Assembly: GCA_963798435.1 (NCBI GenBank)
Contig: CAWCTF010000002.1
Span: 186,001 to 250,000 of the forward strand
Direction: 5' to 3'
DNA from: JALHST01 sp963798435
GTDB lineage: Bacteria > Bacteroidota > Bacteroidia > Flavobacteriales > Flavobacteriaceae
DNA length: 64,000 nt
Shown here: positions 54,127-62,388 of the stretch, piece after piece
How the letters are laid out: each line of letters opens with the position of its first letter
Position numbering within the stretch: position 1 is the first letter of the stretch
Made by a program: the position numbers and the translations under genes
The notes under the pieces: generated by a model
Told to the model about the DNA's origin: nothing
Database searches by the model: none
The model's input: the letters and a program-made list of their open reading frames with translations, nothing else

Positions 54127-54170
54127 GCTATTTGTCATGATTTTTTTATCATGAATTCCTTAAGTACACC

Positions 54171-54845
54171 CTATTCCAAAAGGTCGGGACGCAAGTCTTC
54201 AGTCCTTTTTTGTGCTTGGTCTTCCCGCCAATTTTCGATTTCGGGAAAATTACCACTTAGTAGAATCCCTGGTACATTTAGGCCTTTATAATTAGCGGGC
54301 CTGGTGTATACCGGTGGTGCCAATAGATTGTCCTGAAACGTGTCGGTCAATGCAGAAGTCTCATTATTTAGAACGCCTGGAATTAAGCGAATCACGGCAT
54401 CACAAAGCACGGCGGCCCCTAATTCACCGCCTGATAGCACGTAATCTCCTATAGAAATCTCCCGGGTAATCAGGGAATCGCGAACCCTTTGATCAACCCC
54501 TTTGTAGTGACCACAGAGGATGATAATGTTATTGAGCATTGAAATGCGATTGGCCATTTTCTGGTGCAGGGTTTCCCCATCTGGGGTCATATAAATAATT
54601 TCATCATAGTGCCTTGCCTTCTTTAGTGTAGAAATACACTTATCAATAGGTTCGATCATCAGTACCATACCAGCTCCACCGCCGAATTGGTAATCATCGA
54701 CTTGATTATAGCTTTTATCTGAATAGTCCCTAAGATTATGGGTATGCACTTCAACCAGGCCTTTATCGATGGCCCTTTTTAGAATTGACGCTTCGAACGG
54801 ACTCCTTAATAGCTCTGGTAATACGGTTATGATATCGATTCGCAT
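54171..54845 (-). CDS. trmD: tRNA (guanine37-N1)-methyltransferase
   Basis: The enzyme (224 residues) methylates guanine 37 next to the anticodon and so keeps the reading frame. MRIDIITVLPELL at the start, DDYQFGGGAGMVLMIEPIDK, the knot loop LCGHYKGVDQRV with EISIGDYVLSGGE, and LAPPVYTRPANYKG are all diagnostic. Length is near normal for the family. It follows a GNAT gene after 11 bases on the same strand, so these two are probably co-transcribed. Confidence 0.96.
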   Translation of the reverse strand: MRIDIITVLPELLRSPFEASILKRAIDKGLVEVHTHNLRDYSDKSYNQVDDYQFGGGAGMVLMIEPIDKCISTLKKARHYDEIIYMTPDGETLHQKMANRISMLNNIIILCGHYKGVDQRVRDSLITREISIGDYVLSGGELGAAVLCDAVIRLIPGVLNNETSALTDTFQDNLLAPPVYTRPANYKGLNVPGILLSGNFPEIENWREDQAQKRTEDLRPDLLE

Positions 54846-54856
54846 GTGAAGTTATA

Positions 54857-55309
54857 TTACTTCGCCTTATTGGCGGGCCAAAAGTAGTGAAAACAATGGG
54901 TATCCTTAAGCCATCCCAATCGTTCATATAAATGTTGCGCGCGATTGTCAATGGCAGTTTCCAAGGCCAGTCCTTTATAGCCTTGGTCAATGCAAAAGTC
55001 TTTCGCCGCACTTAGAAGCGCCTCGCCGATGCCCTTTTTGCGATGGTCGGTCGCAACGTATAAGTCGTTCAAAATATAGGAAGGCTGCAAGGTTACCGAA
55101 GAAAAGGTAGGGTAGAGCTGCAAAAATCCAACGGCCTCGTTCTTATATTTCGCTAAAAAGACAATCGATTCATTTTTCGTAATTCGGTTTGTAAGGAACT
55201 TGGCCGCTAATTCCAAATCTGAGGGCTGTCCATAAAAAATCCGATATGCATCAAAAAGAGGTACAATTGTAGCTATGTGTTCTTGCCGTGCCCTTAGAAT
55301 CGTAAACAT
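54857..55309 (-). CDS. GNAT family N-acetyltransferase
   Basis: The 150-residue protein has the acetyl-CoA-binding motif A, LNDLYVATDHRKKGIGEALL (residues about 76-95; RKKGIG is the pyrophosphate-binding loop), and motif B around GLALETAIDNRAQHLYERLG with the conserved tyrosine. The N-terminus begins TILRARQEHIATIVPLFDAY. The acyl acceptor is unknown. It ends 11 bases before trmD and begins 11 bases after the terminator that follows the coiled-coil membrane protein gene. Confidence 0.9.
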   Translation of the reverse strand: MFTILRARQEHIATIVPLFDAYRIFYGQPSDLELAAKFLTNRITKNESIVFLAKYKNEAVGFLQLYPTFSSVTLQPSYILNDLYVATDHRKKGIGEALLSAAKDFCIDQGYKGLALETAIDNRAQHLYERLGWLKDTHCFHYFWPANKAK

Positions 55310-55320
55310 TATTTACGTTG

Positions 55321-55346
55321 AAAAAAGCCCCGAACGGGGCTTTTTT
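55321..55346 (-). terminator. bidirectional intrinsic terminator
   Basis: AAAAAAGCCCC and GGGGCTTTTTT flank a GAAC loop: a perfect stem with T-runs in both directions. It directly follows the stop of the coiled-coil membrane protein gene (55347). Confidence 0.9.
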
Positions 55347-55967
55347 CTATTTTTGCTTTTTGTATTTATTGATTTCGTCTTGTAATTCCCTACTAATTTT
55401 CTGTTCTCGTTCCAAGGCCCTTCTGCGATGTTCCTCAAATTCTTCCTCAACCTCGGAAAGGGCTGTTTTTGCTTCTTGGGTAAGCACATTACTTCTCCTG
55501 AATTTGTACATAAAAAACAGCATGAGCCCCAGTAACCCAAAGATAATCGACCAAAGGATCGTATTATAAGTACCCTTGGAAACTGCGATGCCAAGGAAAG
55601 ACATACTATCCTTTTCTTCGGTCACTGCAGAAAGATTGTTGGTGGTTTCACCTAATTTCTTGTTTAAGGAACTTATAGTGGTCTCGTGTTCGGCAATGGT
55701 GGCCTTTAGCTCGCTCGTTTTTTTGTTAACGGCAGTTAAGGTATCGAGTACGTTTTTACGTAACTTGTACAGATTGGTTTCCTTTACTACCTCGTAGTGC
55801 ACGCCGTCTGCCCGGTAGTTGCCTGATTTTTTGGCAACATAATCGAATTGACTACTTATTGTGCCGTTATCTAACGACAGCTCATCGGTTTCTCCCTCTT
55901 CTTGCGCAAATTGTAGGTTAAACGTCAATAGGGATATTACAATAAATACTAATCTCAAAATTTTCAT
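55347..55967 (-). CDS. membrane protein with coiled coils, unknown function
   Basis: The 206-residue protein has a signal peptide (about 1-21, ending LQFAQ). A periplasmic part of about 110 residues follows with a coiled coil (ETTISSLNKKLGETTNNLSA), then one membrane segment near 135-153 (TILWSIIFGLLGLMLFFMYK) and a cytoplasmic coiled coil rich in E, R and K. No enzymatic motif is seen. Homologues near trmD are sometimes labelled tRNA methyltransferase by neighbourhood; nothing here supports that. Possibly an envelope-spanning scaffold. Confidence 0.82.
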   Translation of the reverse strand: MKILRLVFIVISLLTFNLQFAQEEGETDELSLDNGTISSQFDYVAKKSGNYRADGVHYEVVKETNLYKLRKNVLDTLTAVNKKTSELKATIAEHETTISSLNKKLGETTNNLSAVTEEKDSMSFLGIAVSKGTYNTILWSIIFGLLGLMLFFMYKFRRSNVLTQEAKTALSEVEEEFEEHRRRALEREQKISRELQDEINKYKKQK

Positions 55968-56118
55968 TTATGTAAATCTTATTGTTAACAATGATTTAGA
56001 GATGACTAAAGTAATTCAATTATTGTCAATTAAGAAAAAAAATTGATGTTAAGGTAGGTTTTCATTTTTCTACGAACTGCGTACAACATTCACTAAATTC
56101 AGATATATTCAAAAACTT

Positions 56119-57567
56119 TTAATAGTAGGTAAACCTTCTGACTTTGGCGATATACTTTGCCAATCTGATTACCTGGTGGGCATATCCAAATTCATTATCA
56201 TACCAAATATATAGGACGATATTTTTACCATTGGGGGCTATAATTGTGGCCATACTGTCATAAATGGAAGGTGCCGAAGTACCGATAATATCCGAGGACA
56301 CCATTTCATTGCTTAAGGAATATTTGATCTGTTCGACCAATTCACCTTCCAATGCATATTTTTTTAGAATGGTATTTAATCCATCTAGTGACGTTTTGTT
56401 ATTTATATCGAGATTGAGAATGGCGAGTGATCCATTAGGAACAGGTACCCTGATGGCATTTGACGTTAATTTCCCTTTCAGGGTTGGCAAGGCCTTCGCC
56501 ACGGCTTCCCCGGCACCCGTTTCGGTAATCACCATATTCAATGCGGCCGCCCTTCCGCGACGAAATTTTCCATGGAGATTATCTACCAGATTTTGGTCAT
56601 TCGTATACGCGTGTATCGTTTCAATATGACCCTTGATGATTCCCAAGGAATCTTCGATTACCTTCAGGATGGGCGTTATGGCATTGGTGGTGCAGGAGGC
56701 CGCTGAAAATATTTTCACCACATCGGGATCGAAGCTTTTGTGGTTGACACCATGCACAATATTGGGTACATCCTTACCAGGTGCGGTAAGCAGGACTTGG
56801 CCAGCTCCTTTTGAAAGCAAATGTTCGGCTAGTTTTTCCTTATTTCGAAATGCACCTGAATTATCAATGATGAGCGCATTGCGAATACCATATTTTGTAT
56901 AATCGATATTTTTTGGATGGTCGGCAGTGATGAAATGTACCGTAGTGCCATTAATGATGAGGGCATTATTTTTTAAATCGGTCTCCACGGTGCCATGAAA
57001 AGGGCCATGCACCGAATCAATTCGCAGCAGACTGGCACGTTTCTCTAAAGTTTCTGGATCGGCGGGCCCTCTAGTGACCACGGCACGTAGGCGCAACTGA
57101 TTTCCCGTTCCCGTCTTGGCCATTAGTTCGCGGGCCAATAGCCTTCCGATACGCCCAAAACCATATAAAACAACGTCTTTTGGCATTATTTCGCTGGTGG
57201 TATTCGCCTCTTTTAATTTGTCGATGACAAAGGCCTTGGCGTTGTTGAAATTAGTTTCATCGGAATGATATTCGTAGGTAAGTTTGCCAATATCTAATTT
57301 GGCGGGCGGCAATTTCAGATCGTTGATGGCCCGTAATAATTCAACCGAATCGAATATAGAAATGGGTTTTTGCACAAATTCGCCGGCATATTCATGCAGA
57401 TTTATGATATCACTGACATTTTTATCGATTATTTGGTTCTTAAAAAGGACTACTTCAATCGATTTGTCGTACCAAAGATCACTCGTGATTTTAATAAATT
57501 CGGTGGTGGCTTTTCTTCGATCGGCCTGGAAGGCCAATTCCTTTTCATAAGATTTACTTTGCGACAT
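56119..57567 (-). CDS. gap: glyceraldehyde-3-phosphate dehydrogenase, long form
   Basis: The product (482 residues) oxidises glyceraldehyde 3-phosphate in glycolysis or runs in reverse in gluconeogenesis. The NAD fold begins at about residue 150 with VVLYGFGRIGRLLARELMAK. The catalytic cysteine 292 is in SAASCTTNAITP; HAYTNDQNLVDN and YDNEFGYAHQV follow. Compared with the standard enzyme of about 335 residues it has an N-terminal extension of about 140 residues without known motifs, as in the long GAPDH class of some marine bacteria. I choose the ATG at 57565-57567 (MSQSKSYEK), because the -7 element lies at 57591-57598, inside the longer frame. Confidence 0.93.
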   Translation of the reverse strand: MSQSKSYEKELAFQADRRKATTEFIKITSDLWYDKSIEVVLFKNQIIDKNVSDIINLHEYAGEFVQKPISIFDSVELLRAINDLKLPPAKLDIGKLTYEYHSDETNFNNAKAFVIDKLKEANTTSEIMPKDVVLYGFGRIGRLLARELMAKTGTGNQLRLRAVVTRGPADPETLEKRASLLRIDSVHGPFHGTVETDLKNNALIINGTTVHFITADHPKNIDYTKYGIRNALIIDNSGAFRNKEKLAEHLLSKGAGQVLLTAPGKDVPNIVHGVNHKSFDPDVVKIFSAASCTTNAITPILKVIEDSLGIIKGHIETIHAYTNDQNLVDNLHGKFRRGRAAALNMVITETGAGEAVAKALPTLKGKLTSNAIRVPVPNGSLAILNLDINNKTSLDGLNTILKKYALEGELVEQIKYSLSNEMVSSDIIGTSAPSIYDSMATIIAPNGKNIVLYIWYDNEFGYAHQVIRLAKYIAKVRRFTYY

Positions 57568-57590
57568 AAATTTTTTAATATTCGGCACTA

Positions 57591-57598
57591 CAAAAGTA
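57591..57598 (-). promoter_or_regulatory. -7 element of gap
   Basis: On the minus strand this reads TACTTTTG, a full TAnnTTTG match, 24 bases before the chosen ATG. A -33 TTTG at the standard distance is not seen. It supports the shorter gap start. Confidence 0.5.
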
Positions 57599-57632
57599 AA
57601 ATTTTCAAACGTTTTCGTGAAGGGAAAGCGCA

Positions 57633-57660
57633 TAAAAAAGCCCCGACCGAAGTAGGGGCT
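57633..57660 (-). terminator. intrinsic terminator of the HtrA protease gene
   Basis: AGCCCC (57639-57644) and GGGGCT (57655-57660) form a stem. On the minus strand a T-run (complement of the A-run 57633-57638) follows. It lies 22 bases after the protease stop codon and upstream of gap. Confidence 0.85.
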
Positions 57661-57681
57661 TTGAATCAAGCAATCTTGAAA

Positions 57682-59076
57682 TTATTGAAATATTAGCCGC
57701 TCTCTTTCGCCTTTTTCGTTCAACATGGTAATTACGGTCCTTTCATATTTCGAAATTTGTCCAAAAAGATCCCTGGCCTCTTGAATGTCATTGATTTCTT
57801 CATCGTCAATCGATAATAAGACCTTTCCTTCTAGGCCATAACCGCGATACGTTTCTGGTACCCCGACGATTTTTACTCCCTTGTTCGTTTTAAAATCCTT
57901 TTTGTCCTTCTCCGTAAGATTTTTGACCTCAAGCCCTAATTCAGGAACCACCAGGGTTTGTCTTTCCATTAATTTGACAGGTACGATCAGTTCGTCCTCT
58001 TCCCGATCAATAGTCACTTCTACTTGGTCGCCCGGCCTTTTTGATGCCAAATATCCAGAAAGATCTGAAAATTTGTGAACCATGACATGATCTATTTTCT
58101 TAATAATATCCCCACTTTGTAATTTGGCTTCAAATGCACCTGTTCCTTCTTCAACATCTTCGATGTATACCCCATCGATTTCATTATATCCTTTCTCTAT
58201 AGCATATTGCGAATTTAGGGGAGGTGTTTTTATGCCAAGAATACCTTTTTGCACATTTCCATATTCCATAATATCGTCCACGACTTTCTTAGCTATATTG
58301 CTGGGCACTGCAAACGAATAGCCAACATACGAACCAGTTTGAGAAGTAATGGCTGTATTAATCCCAACCAAGTCGCCATTGGTATTGACCAGGGCGCCCC
58401 CACTATTACCTGGGTTTACAGCGGCATCGGTCTGTATGAATGATTGATCCGCCCTTCCAAGATTTCGGGCCTTCGCACTTATAATCCCGGCAGTTACCGT
58501 AGATGTGAGATTAAAGGGATTGCCAACGGCCAATACCCATTCCCCGATTTTGGTGTTATCTGAATCGGCAAAGGCCAAATAGGGTAACTTGCCCTCTGCT
58601 TTGATTTTTAATAAAGCAATATCCGAGTTGGGATCTGATCCTATAAACTCGGCCTCGTATGACTTATTATTGTTTAAGGTAACTTGAAGTTGATTTGCAT
58701 TGGCGACAACATGATTATTGGTAACTATATAGCCGTCGGAAGATATAATAACCCCAGAACCAACCCCTACTTGCGGTTGCGCATTTTGCCCTGAACCAAA
58801 AATAAAATCCCATGGGTTATTCGAACTGCTGCCCAACGAAACATTTTTAACGTGGACGACGGCATTAACGGTGTTTTCTGCGGCCGTCGTAAAGTCTACC
58901 TCGTTGATGCCCGCACCTTTCGCCGAAGTGGGTGTTAAACTCGTGTTGATAACCGATGCCCCATCATTTTGAGTAACATACGCAAAATTGCCATTTTCAA
59001 AAAAGAGTTTGTAGGACCCTAAGGTTACAGCCCCGGCAAAAATGGCCACCAAAAATAAACTTCCTATCTTTTTCAT
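57682..59076 (-). CDS. HtrA/DegQ family periplasmic serine protease
   Basis: The protease has 464 residues. A hydrophobic N-terminus (about 3-24) exports or anchors it. The trypsin-like domain has the triad His122 (VTNNHVV), Asp152 (DPNSDIALL) and Ser225 (NPGNSGGAL). Two PDZ domains follow, the first at about 270-365 with GAFEAKLQSGDIIKKIDHVM and the second at about 380-460 with RGYGLEGKVLLSIDDEEIND. This DegP/DegQ layout removes or refolds damaged envelope proteins. It is monocistronic and divergent from dapF (139 bases). Confidence 0.95.
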   Translation of the reverse strand: MKKIGSLFLVAIFAGAVTLGSYKLFFENGNFAYVTQNDGASVINTSLTPTSAKGAGINEVDFTTAAENTVNAVVHVKNVSLGSSSNNPWDFIFGSGQNAQPQVGVGSGVIISSDGYIVTNNHVVANANQLQVTLNNNKSYEAEFIGSDPNSDIALLKIKAEGKLPYLAFADSDNTKIGEWVLAVGNPFNLTSTVTAGIISAKARNLGRADQSFIQTDAAVNPGNSGGALVNTNGDLVGINTAITSQTGSYVGYSFAVPSNIAKKVVDDIMEYGNVQKGILGIKTPPLNSQYAIEKGYNEIDGVYIEDVEEGTGAFEAKLQSGDIIKKIDHVMVHKFSDLSGYLASKRPGDQVEVTIDREEDELIVPVKLMERQTLVVPELGLEVKNLTEKDKKDFKTNKGVKIVGVPETYRGYGLEGKVLLSIDDEEINDIQEARDLFGQISKYERTVITMLNEKGERERLIFQ

Positions 59077-59191
59077 GTATTGTTTAAATTAAATTATTAC
59101 TTCATTATTAACGTAAAATTATGGCATTAAAGCAGCATTATTTAAGAGTTTAACGCCGTTTTAACTGCTAAAATTTACTTAAATAAAGTCA

Positions 59192-59199
59192 TATCTTTG
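59192..59199 (+). promoter_or_regulatory. -7 element of dapF
   Basis: TATCTTTG, a full TAnnTTTG match, ends 16 bases before the dapF ATG (59216). The -33 position is only AT-rich. The predicted leader is about 13 bases. Confidence 0.5.
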
Positions 59200-59215
59200 T
59201 ATTTCAATCATTGCT

Positions 59216-59992
59216 ATGGTCCAAACTTTTTTTAAATATCAGGGAACTGGAAACGATTTTATAATGATCGATAATCGTCAGGGAAAATTCCCGAAAGAGG
59301 ACCTTGACGTAATTTCGTTTCTATGTAATCGTAAATTTGGTATTGGTGCAGATGGCTTGATTCTGCTAGAGCATCATGCGGAATGCGACTTTAAAATGGG
59401 CTACTACAATTCGGACGGCAAGGAAAGCAGTATGTGCGGCAATGGCGGAAGATGTATTGTTTCATTTGCAAGGCGCTTGGGCATAATTCAAGATACTGCG
59501 CACTTTGCGGCAGTCGACGGCATGCACCAAGCCACTATTAAGGAAACTGAAATCAGCCTTCAAATGAAGGATGTTGACACAATTAAAATGAGGCAACATG
59601 CCATTTTTTTGGATACGGGATCACCGCATCATGTTCAAATGGTAGAAAAGCTTGCAGCTTTCAAGGTAGCCAAGGAGGGCCGAAAAATACGATATGGGAT
59701 GTATGGGGAAACCGGGAGCAATATTAATTTTGTGGAACAAATAGACCCCATTTCGTTTGCGGTACGTACCTATGAACGGGGAGTAGAAGATGAAACGCTT
59801 TCATGTGGCACCGGCGTTACCGCCGTAGCCATAGCCATGCATAGCTCTGGAAAAACAAATGGGACGCATATAAACATTCAAACGCAAGGGGGGCCGTTAC
59901 AGGTTACATTCGTTCCCAAGGAAAATAGGTACGAAGATGTATATTTAATTGGGCCCGCGAAAATGGTCTTTGAAGGGGAAATTGAATGGTAA
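59216..59992 (+). CDS. dapF: diaminopimelate epimerase
   Basis: The enzyme (258 residues) makes meso-diaminopimelate for lysine and peptidoglycan. The two catalytic cysteines are Cys74 in SSMCGNGGRC and Cys197 in ETLSCGTGVTAVA. YQGTGNDFIMIDN at the start and GSPHHVQMV are also typical. It leads an operon of three: the acetyltransferase starts 7 bases before the dapF stop and mltG starts at the acetyltransferase stop. Confidence 0.97.
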   Translation: MVQTFFKYQGTGNDFIMIDNRQGKFPKEDLDVISFLCNRKFGIGADGLILLEHHAECDFKMGYYNSDGKESSMCGNGGRCIVSFARRLGIIQDTAHFAAVDGMHQATIKETEISLQMKDVDTIKMRQHAIFLDTGSPHHVQMVEKLAAFKVAKEGRKIRYGMYGETGSNINFVEQIDPISFAVRTYERGVEDETLSCGTGVTAVAIAMHSSGKTNGTHINIQTQGGPLQVTFVPKENRYEDVYLIGPAKMVFEGEIEW

Positions 59993-60510
59993 ATTTACAA
60001 GGAAAAAGTATTTTTCTAAGGGCATTGGAACCCGAAGATGTTGACTTCCTTTATGAATTGGAGAACAATCCGGCGATATGGGAAATCAGTAATACGATCA
60101 CTCCGTTTTCAAAACATGTGCTCAACTTATATCTTGATAACGCCTATCGGGATATTTATGAAGTAAAGCAATTACGGCTAAGTATCTGCAATTCAAAAAA
60201 AAAGGTAATCGGCCTTATCGACCTCTTTGATTTCGACCCAAAAAACCAAAGGGCGGGAATCGGCCTTGTTGTATTGTACGAAGACGAACGCAACAAGGGT
60301 GTCGGGTCAGAGGCGATAGAACTCATGTGTGAATACGCGTTTTCAATCTTGGGCCTTAGGCAACTGTATGCAAATGTTATAGAGGATAATACGGCCAGTA
60401 TCCACCTTTTTAAAAAATTGGGTTTTGAGACTGTTGGCGTCAAAAAGGATTGGATTTTGTGGAGGGGCCTATTTAAAAACGAAATACTCTTTCAAAAGAT
60501 CAAAAAGTAA
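59986..60510 (+). CDS. RimJ/RimL-type GNAT acetyltransferase
   Basis: The 174-residue protein has the RimJ/RimL opening IFLRALEPEDVDFLYELENN, the cofactor-binding loop DERNKGVGSEAIELMCEYAF (about residues 94-113) and NTASIHLFKKLGFETVGVKK near the C-terminus. Such enzymes acetylate the amino end of proteins or small amines; the target here is unknown. The start overlaps dapF by 7 bases and its last base is the first base of the mltG ATG (TAATG). Confidence 0.92.
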   Translation: MVNLQGKSIFLRALEPEDVDFLYELENNPAIWEISNTITPFSKHVLNLYLDNAYRDIYEVKQLRLSICNSKKKVIGLIDLFDFDPKNQRAGIGLVVLYEDERNKGVGSEAIELMCEYAFSILGLRQLYANVIEDNTASIHLFKKLGFETVGVKKDWILWRGLFKNEILFQKIKK

Positions 60511-61553
60511 TGTATATACGAAAGCTTTTAAAGCTAATTGTAGTGTTGGGTCTTGTTGTCGGTGGAATATTGACCTATCTGGTGTATCGAGCCATTTTTG
60601 CCCCGAATACAAAATTCAATAATGAGGAAGCCTATGTATTTGTGCCTTCCGATGCCGATTTCGAAGATGTAATCAAGATGTTGAACCCCTTGTTGGAACA
60701 TAGCAATACTTTTGTTCAGGTTGCTAATAGAAAGGGATATCCCGCGAATATCAGACCGGGAAAATACAGGATCAAAAGAGGAATGAACAACAACGAAATA
60801 GTCAATTCGCTTAGAAGTGGGAACATTCCAGTAACGGTTGCCTTTAACAATCAGGAAAATTTGGCCGATTTGGCCGGTCGAATTTCCGATCAAATTGAGG
60901 CAGACAGCCTTAGTCTTTTAAATGCTTTTGAGGACCGTTCGTTTTTGAAGGTCAATGGTTTTAATGAGGATACCAAATTGGCAATGTACCTCCCAAATAG
61001 CTATGAATTCTTTTGGAATACTTCGGCTGAAGGTTTTAGGCAGCGGATGCTCACTGAGTATAAAAAGTTTTGGAATGAATCGCGTATGAAAAAAGCTGCG
61101 GCATTAGGGTTGCTCCCTATTGAGGTCATTACGCTCGCGTCTGTGGTTCAAAAGGAAACTGCTAAAGTCGATGAACGGCCAAGGGTGGCTGGGGTGTATC
61201 TCAATCGATTGAAAAGCGGTATGTTATTGCAGGCAGACCCTACGGTTATCTATGCGATCAAGAAGTTGTCGGGAAATTTTGATACGATTATCAAGCGGGT
61301 GCTTTATAAGGATTTAGAACTTGATTCTCCTTACAACACCTATAAATTTGGCGGACTTCCACCAGGACCTATTACAATGCCGGATATTACGGCCATAGAA
61401 GCGGTTCTTAATCCTGAAAAGCACGATTATTATTATTTCGTAGCCAATGTAGAAAATTTTGGATATCACAAATTTGCCAAAGAATTAGGACAACACAACC
61501 GAAATAAAGAGCAATACATCCGCTGGATCAATTCCCAAAAAATCAATAGATAG
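60510..61553 (+). CDS. mltG: endolytic murein transglycosylase MltG
   Basis: The protein has 347 residues with one N-terminal membrane segment (about 7-25) and a LysM-like region. The YceG/MltG domain carries the catalytic glutamate in VVQKETAKVDERPRVAGVYL and conserved GMLLQADPTVIYA, then GLPPGPITMPDITAIEAVLN and YYYFVANVENFGYHKFA. MltG cuts new glycan strands and so sets their length. It is the last gene of dapF-GNAT-mltG, translated by overlap with the preceding gene. Linkage to dapF fits a cell-wall role. Confidence 0.96.
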   Translation: MYIRKLLKLIVVLGLVVGGILTYLVYRAIFAPNTKFNNEEAYVFVPSDADFEDVIKMLNPLLEHSNTFVQVANRKGYPANIRPGKYRIKRGMNNNEIVNSLRSGNIPVTVAFNNQENLADLAGRISDQIEADSLSLLNAFEDRSFLKVNGFNEDTKLAMYLPNSYEFFWNTSAEGFRQRMLTEYKKFWNESRMKKAAALGLLPIEVITLASVVQKETAKVDERPRVAGVYLNRLKSGMLLQADPTVIYAIKKLSGNFDTIIKRVLYKDLELDSPYNTYKFGGLPPGPITMPDITAIEAVLNPEKHDYYYFVANVENFGYHKFAKELGQHNRNKEQYIRWINSQKINR

Positions 61554-61610
61554 GTATCTTGTCCCTTTTTTAAGACTTGTTAACTAAAATTGTATTTTTT
61601 TAACAAAGCC

Positions 61611-61644
61611 TTGGAGAAGAACCGTGAAATGGCAATTATCTTTG
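61611..61644 (+). promoter_or_regulatory. candidate promoter of the lysozyme-like gene
   Basis: TTG (61611-61613) and TATCTTTG (61637-61644) are 23 bases apart, at the upper limit of the accepted range. The leader to the ATG at 61699 would be about 50 bases. Confidence 0.45.
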
Positions 61645-61698
61645 TTGCAAGAAATTTAAGCAGGTCTTTTTTGCCATAAGTCTTAAGAAATCTGAGAT

Positions 61699-62328
61699 AT
61701 GAGAAGATGTATAATCTTTTTTTGTTCTCTTATCATGCTTTTGATCTTGATGGGGTTCAGGTTACAGGTTACGAAAGTTACAGTACCGGAATCACTGAAA
61801 GTCACTGAACCTACTGAGGTCTTGTATCCCAAAAACAAGACCCTTCTTACTACGACGATGGTGGCACCTCCTTTTTTAGGAAGTTCCTATATCGGTTTCA
61901 AGGAAGCTCTGGCCTTCAAGGAGTCACAGGGCAATTATTTTACGACGAATACCTTAGGGTATTTGGGAAAATATCAATTTGGAATCGGTACACTACAATT
62001 AATGGGGGTTTATAATTCTGCTAGCTTTTTAAAAGACCCCATATTGCAGGAAAGGGCTTTTCACACGAATGTTTCCAGAAACAAATGGATTTTAAGACGG
62101 GATATCGCCCGATTTGTGGGTAAATATATCAATGGTGTGGAAATTACCGAATCTGGAATTTTGGCTGCTGCCCACTTAGCAGGTGCGGGCAATGTTAAAA
62201 AGTATTTAAGGTCCTATGGCCAAATAGATACGATGGATGCATATGGTACTACCATCGCCCGATATATTAAGAAGTTTTCGGGCTATGACTTATCACATGT
62301 AATCCCAAAGCGAAATCCCAAGGTATAA
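61699..62328 (+). CDS. lysozyme-like/peptidoglycan-associated protein
   Basis: The 209-residue protein starts with a hydrophobic segment (about 4-22) that exports or anchors it. The mature C-terminal part has a lysozyme-like fold signature: FKEALAFKESQGNYFTTNTL, with a glutamate in the usual catalytic position (FKESQG), then GYLGKYQFGIGTLQLMGVYN and ILAAAHLAGAGNVKKYLRSYG. It probably cuts or binds peptidoglycan. Homologues are sometimes called LysM protein, but no LysM motif is visible. It is monocistronic; the terminator at 62357-62388 follows. Confidence 0.85.
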   Translation: MRRCIIFFCSLIMLLILMGFRLQVTKVTVPESLKVTEPTEVLYPKNKTLLTTTMVAPPFLGSSYIGFKEALAFKESQGNYFTTNTLGYLGKYQFGIGTLQLMGVYNSASFLKDPILQERAFHTNVSRNKWILRRDIARFVGKYINGVEITESGILAAAHLAGAGNVKKYLRSYGQIDTMDAYGTTIARYIKKFSGYDLSHVIPKRNPKV

Positions 62329-62356
62329 CGAATTTTGTACATATGAAGATGGATAG

Positions 62357-62388
62357 GCCCTGATATACGTATCGGGGCTTATTTTTAT
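62357..62388 (+). terminator. terminator of the lysozyme-like gene
   Basis: GCCCTGATA (62357-62365) pairs with TATCGGGGC (62370-62378) with one G-T pair and a TACG loop, followed by TTATTTTTAT. It overlaps the last bases of the convergent methyltransferase gene. Confidence 0.8.

Noticed and set aside
57568..57669. N-terminal extension of gap
   Set aside because: It crosses a -7 element (57591-57598) and a terminator of the preceding gene.
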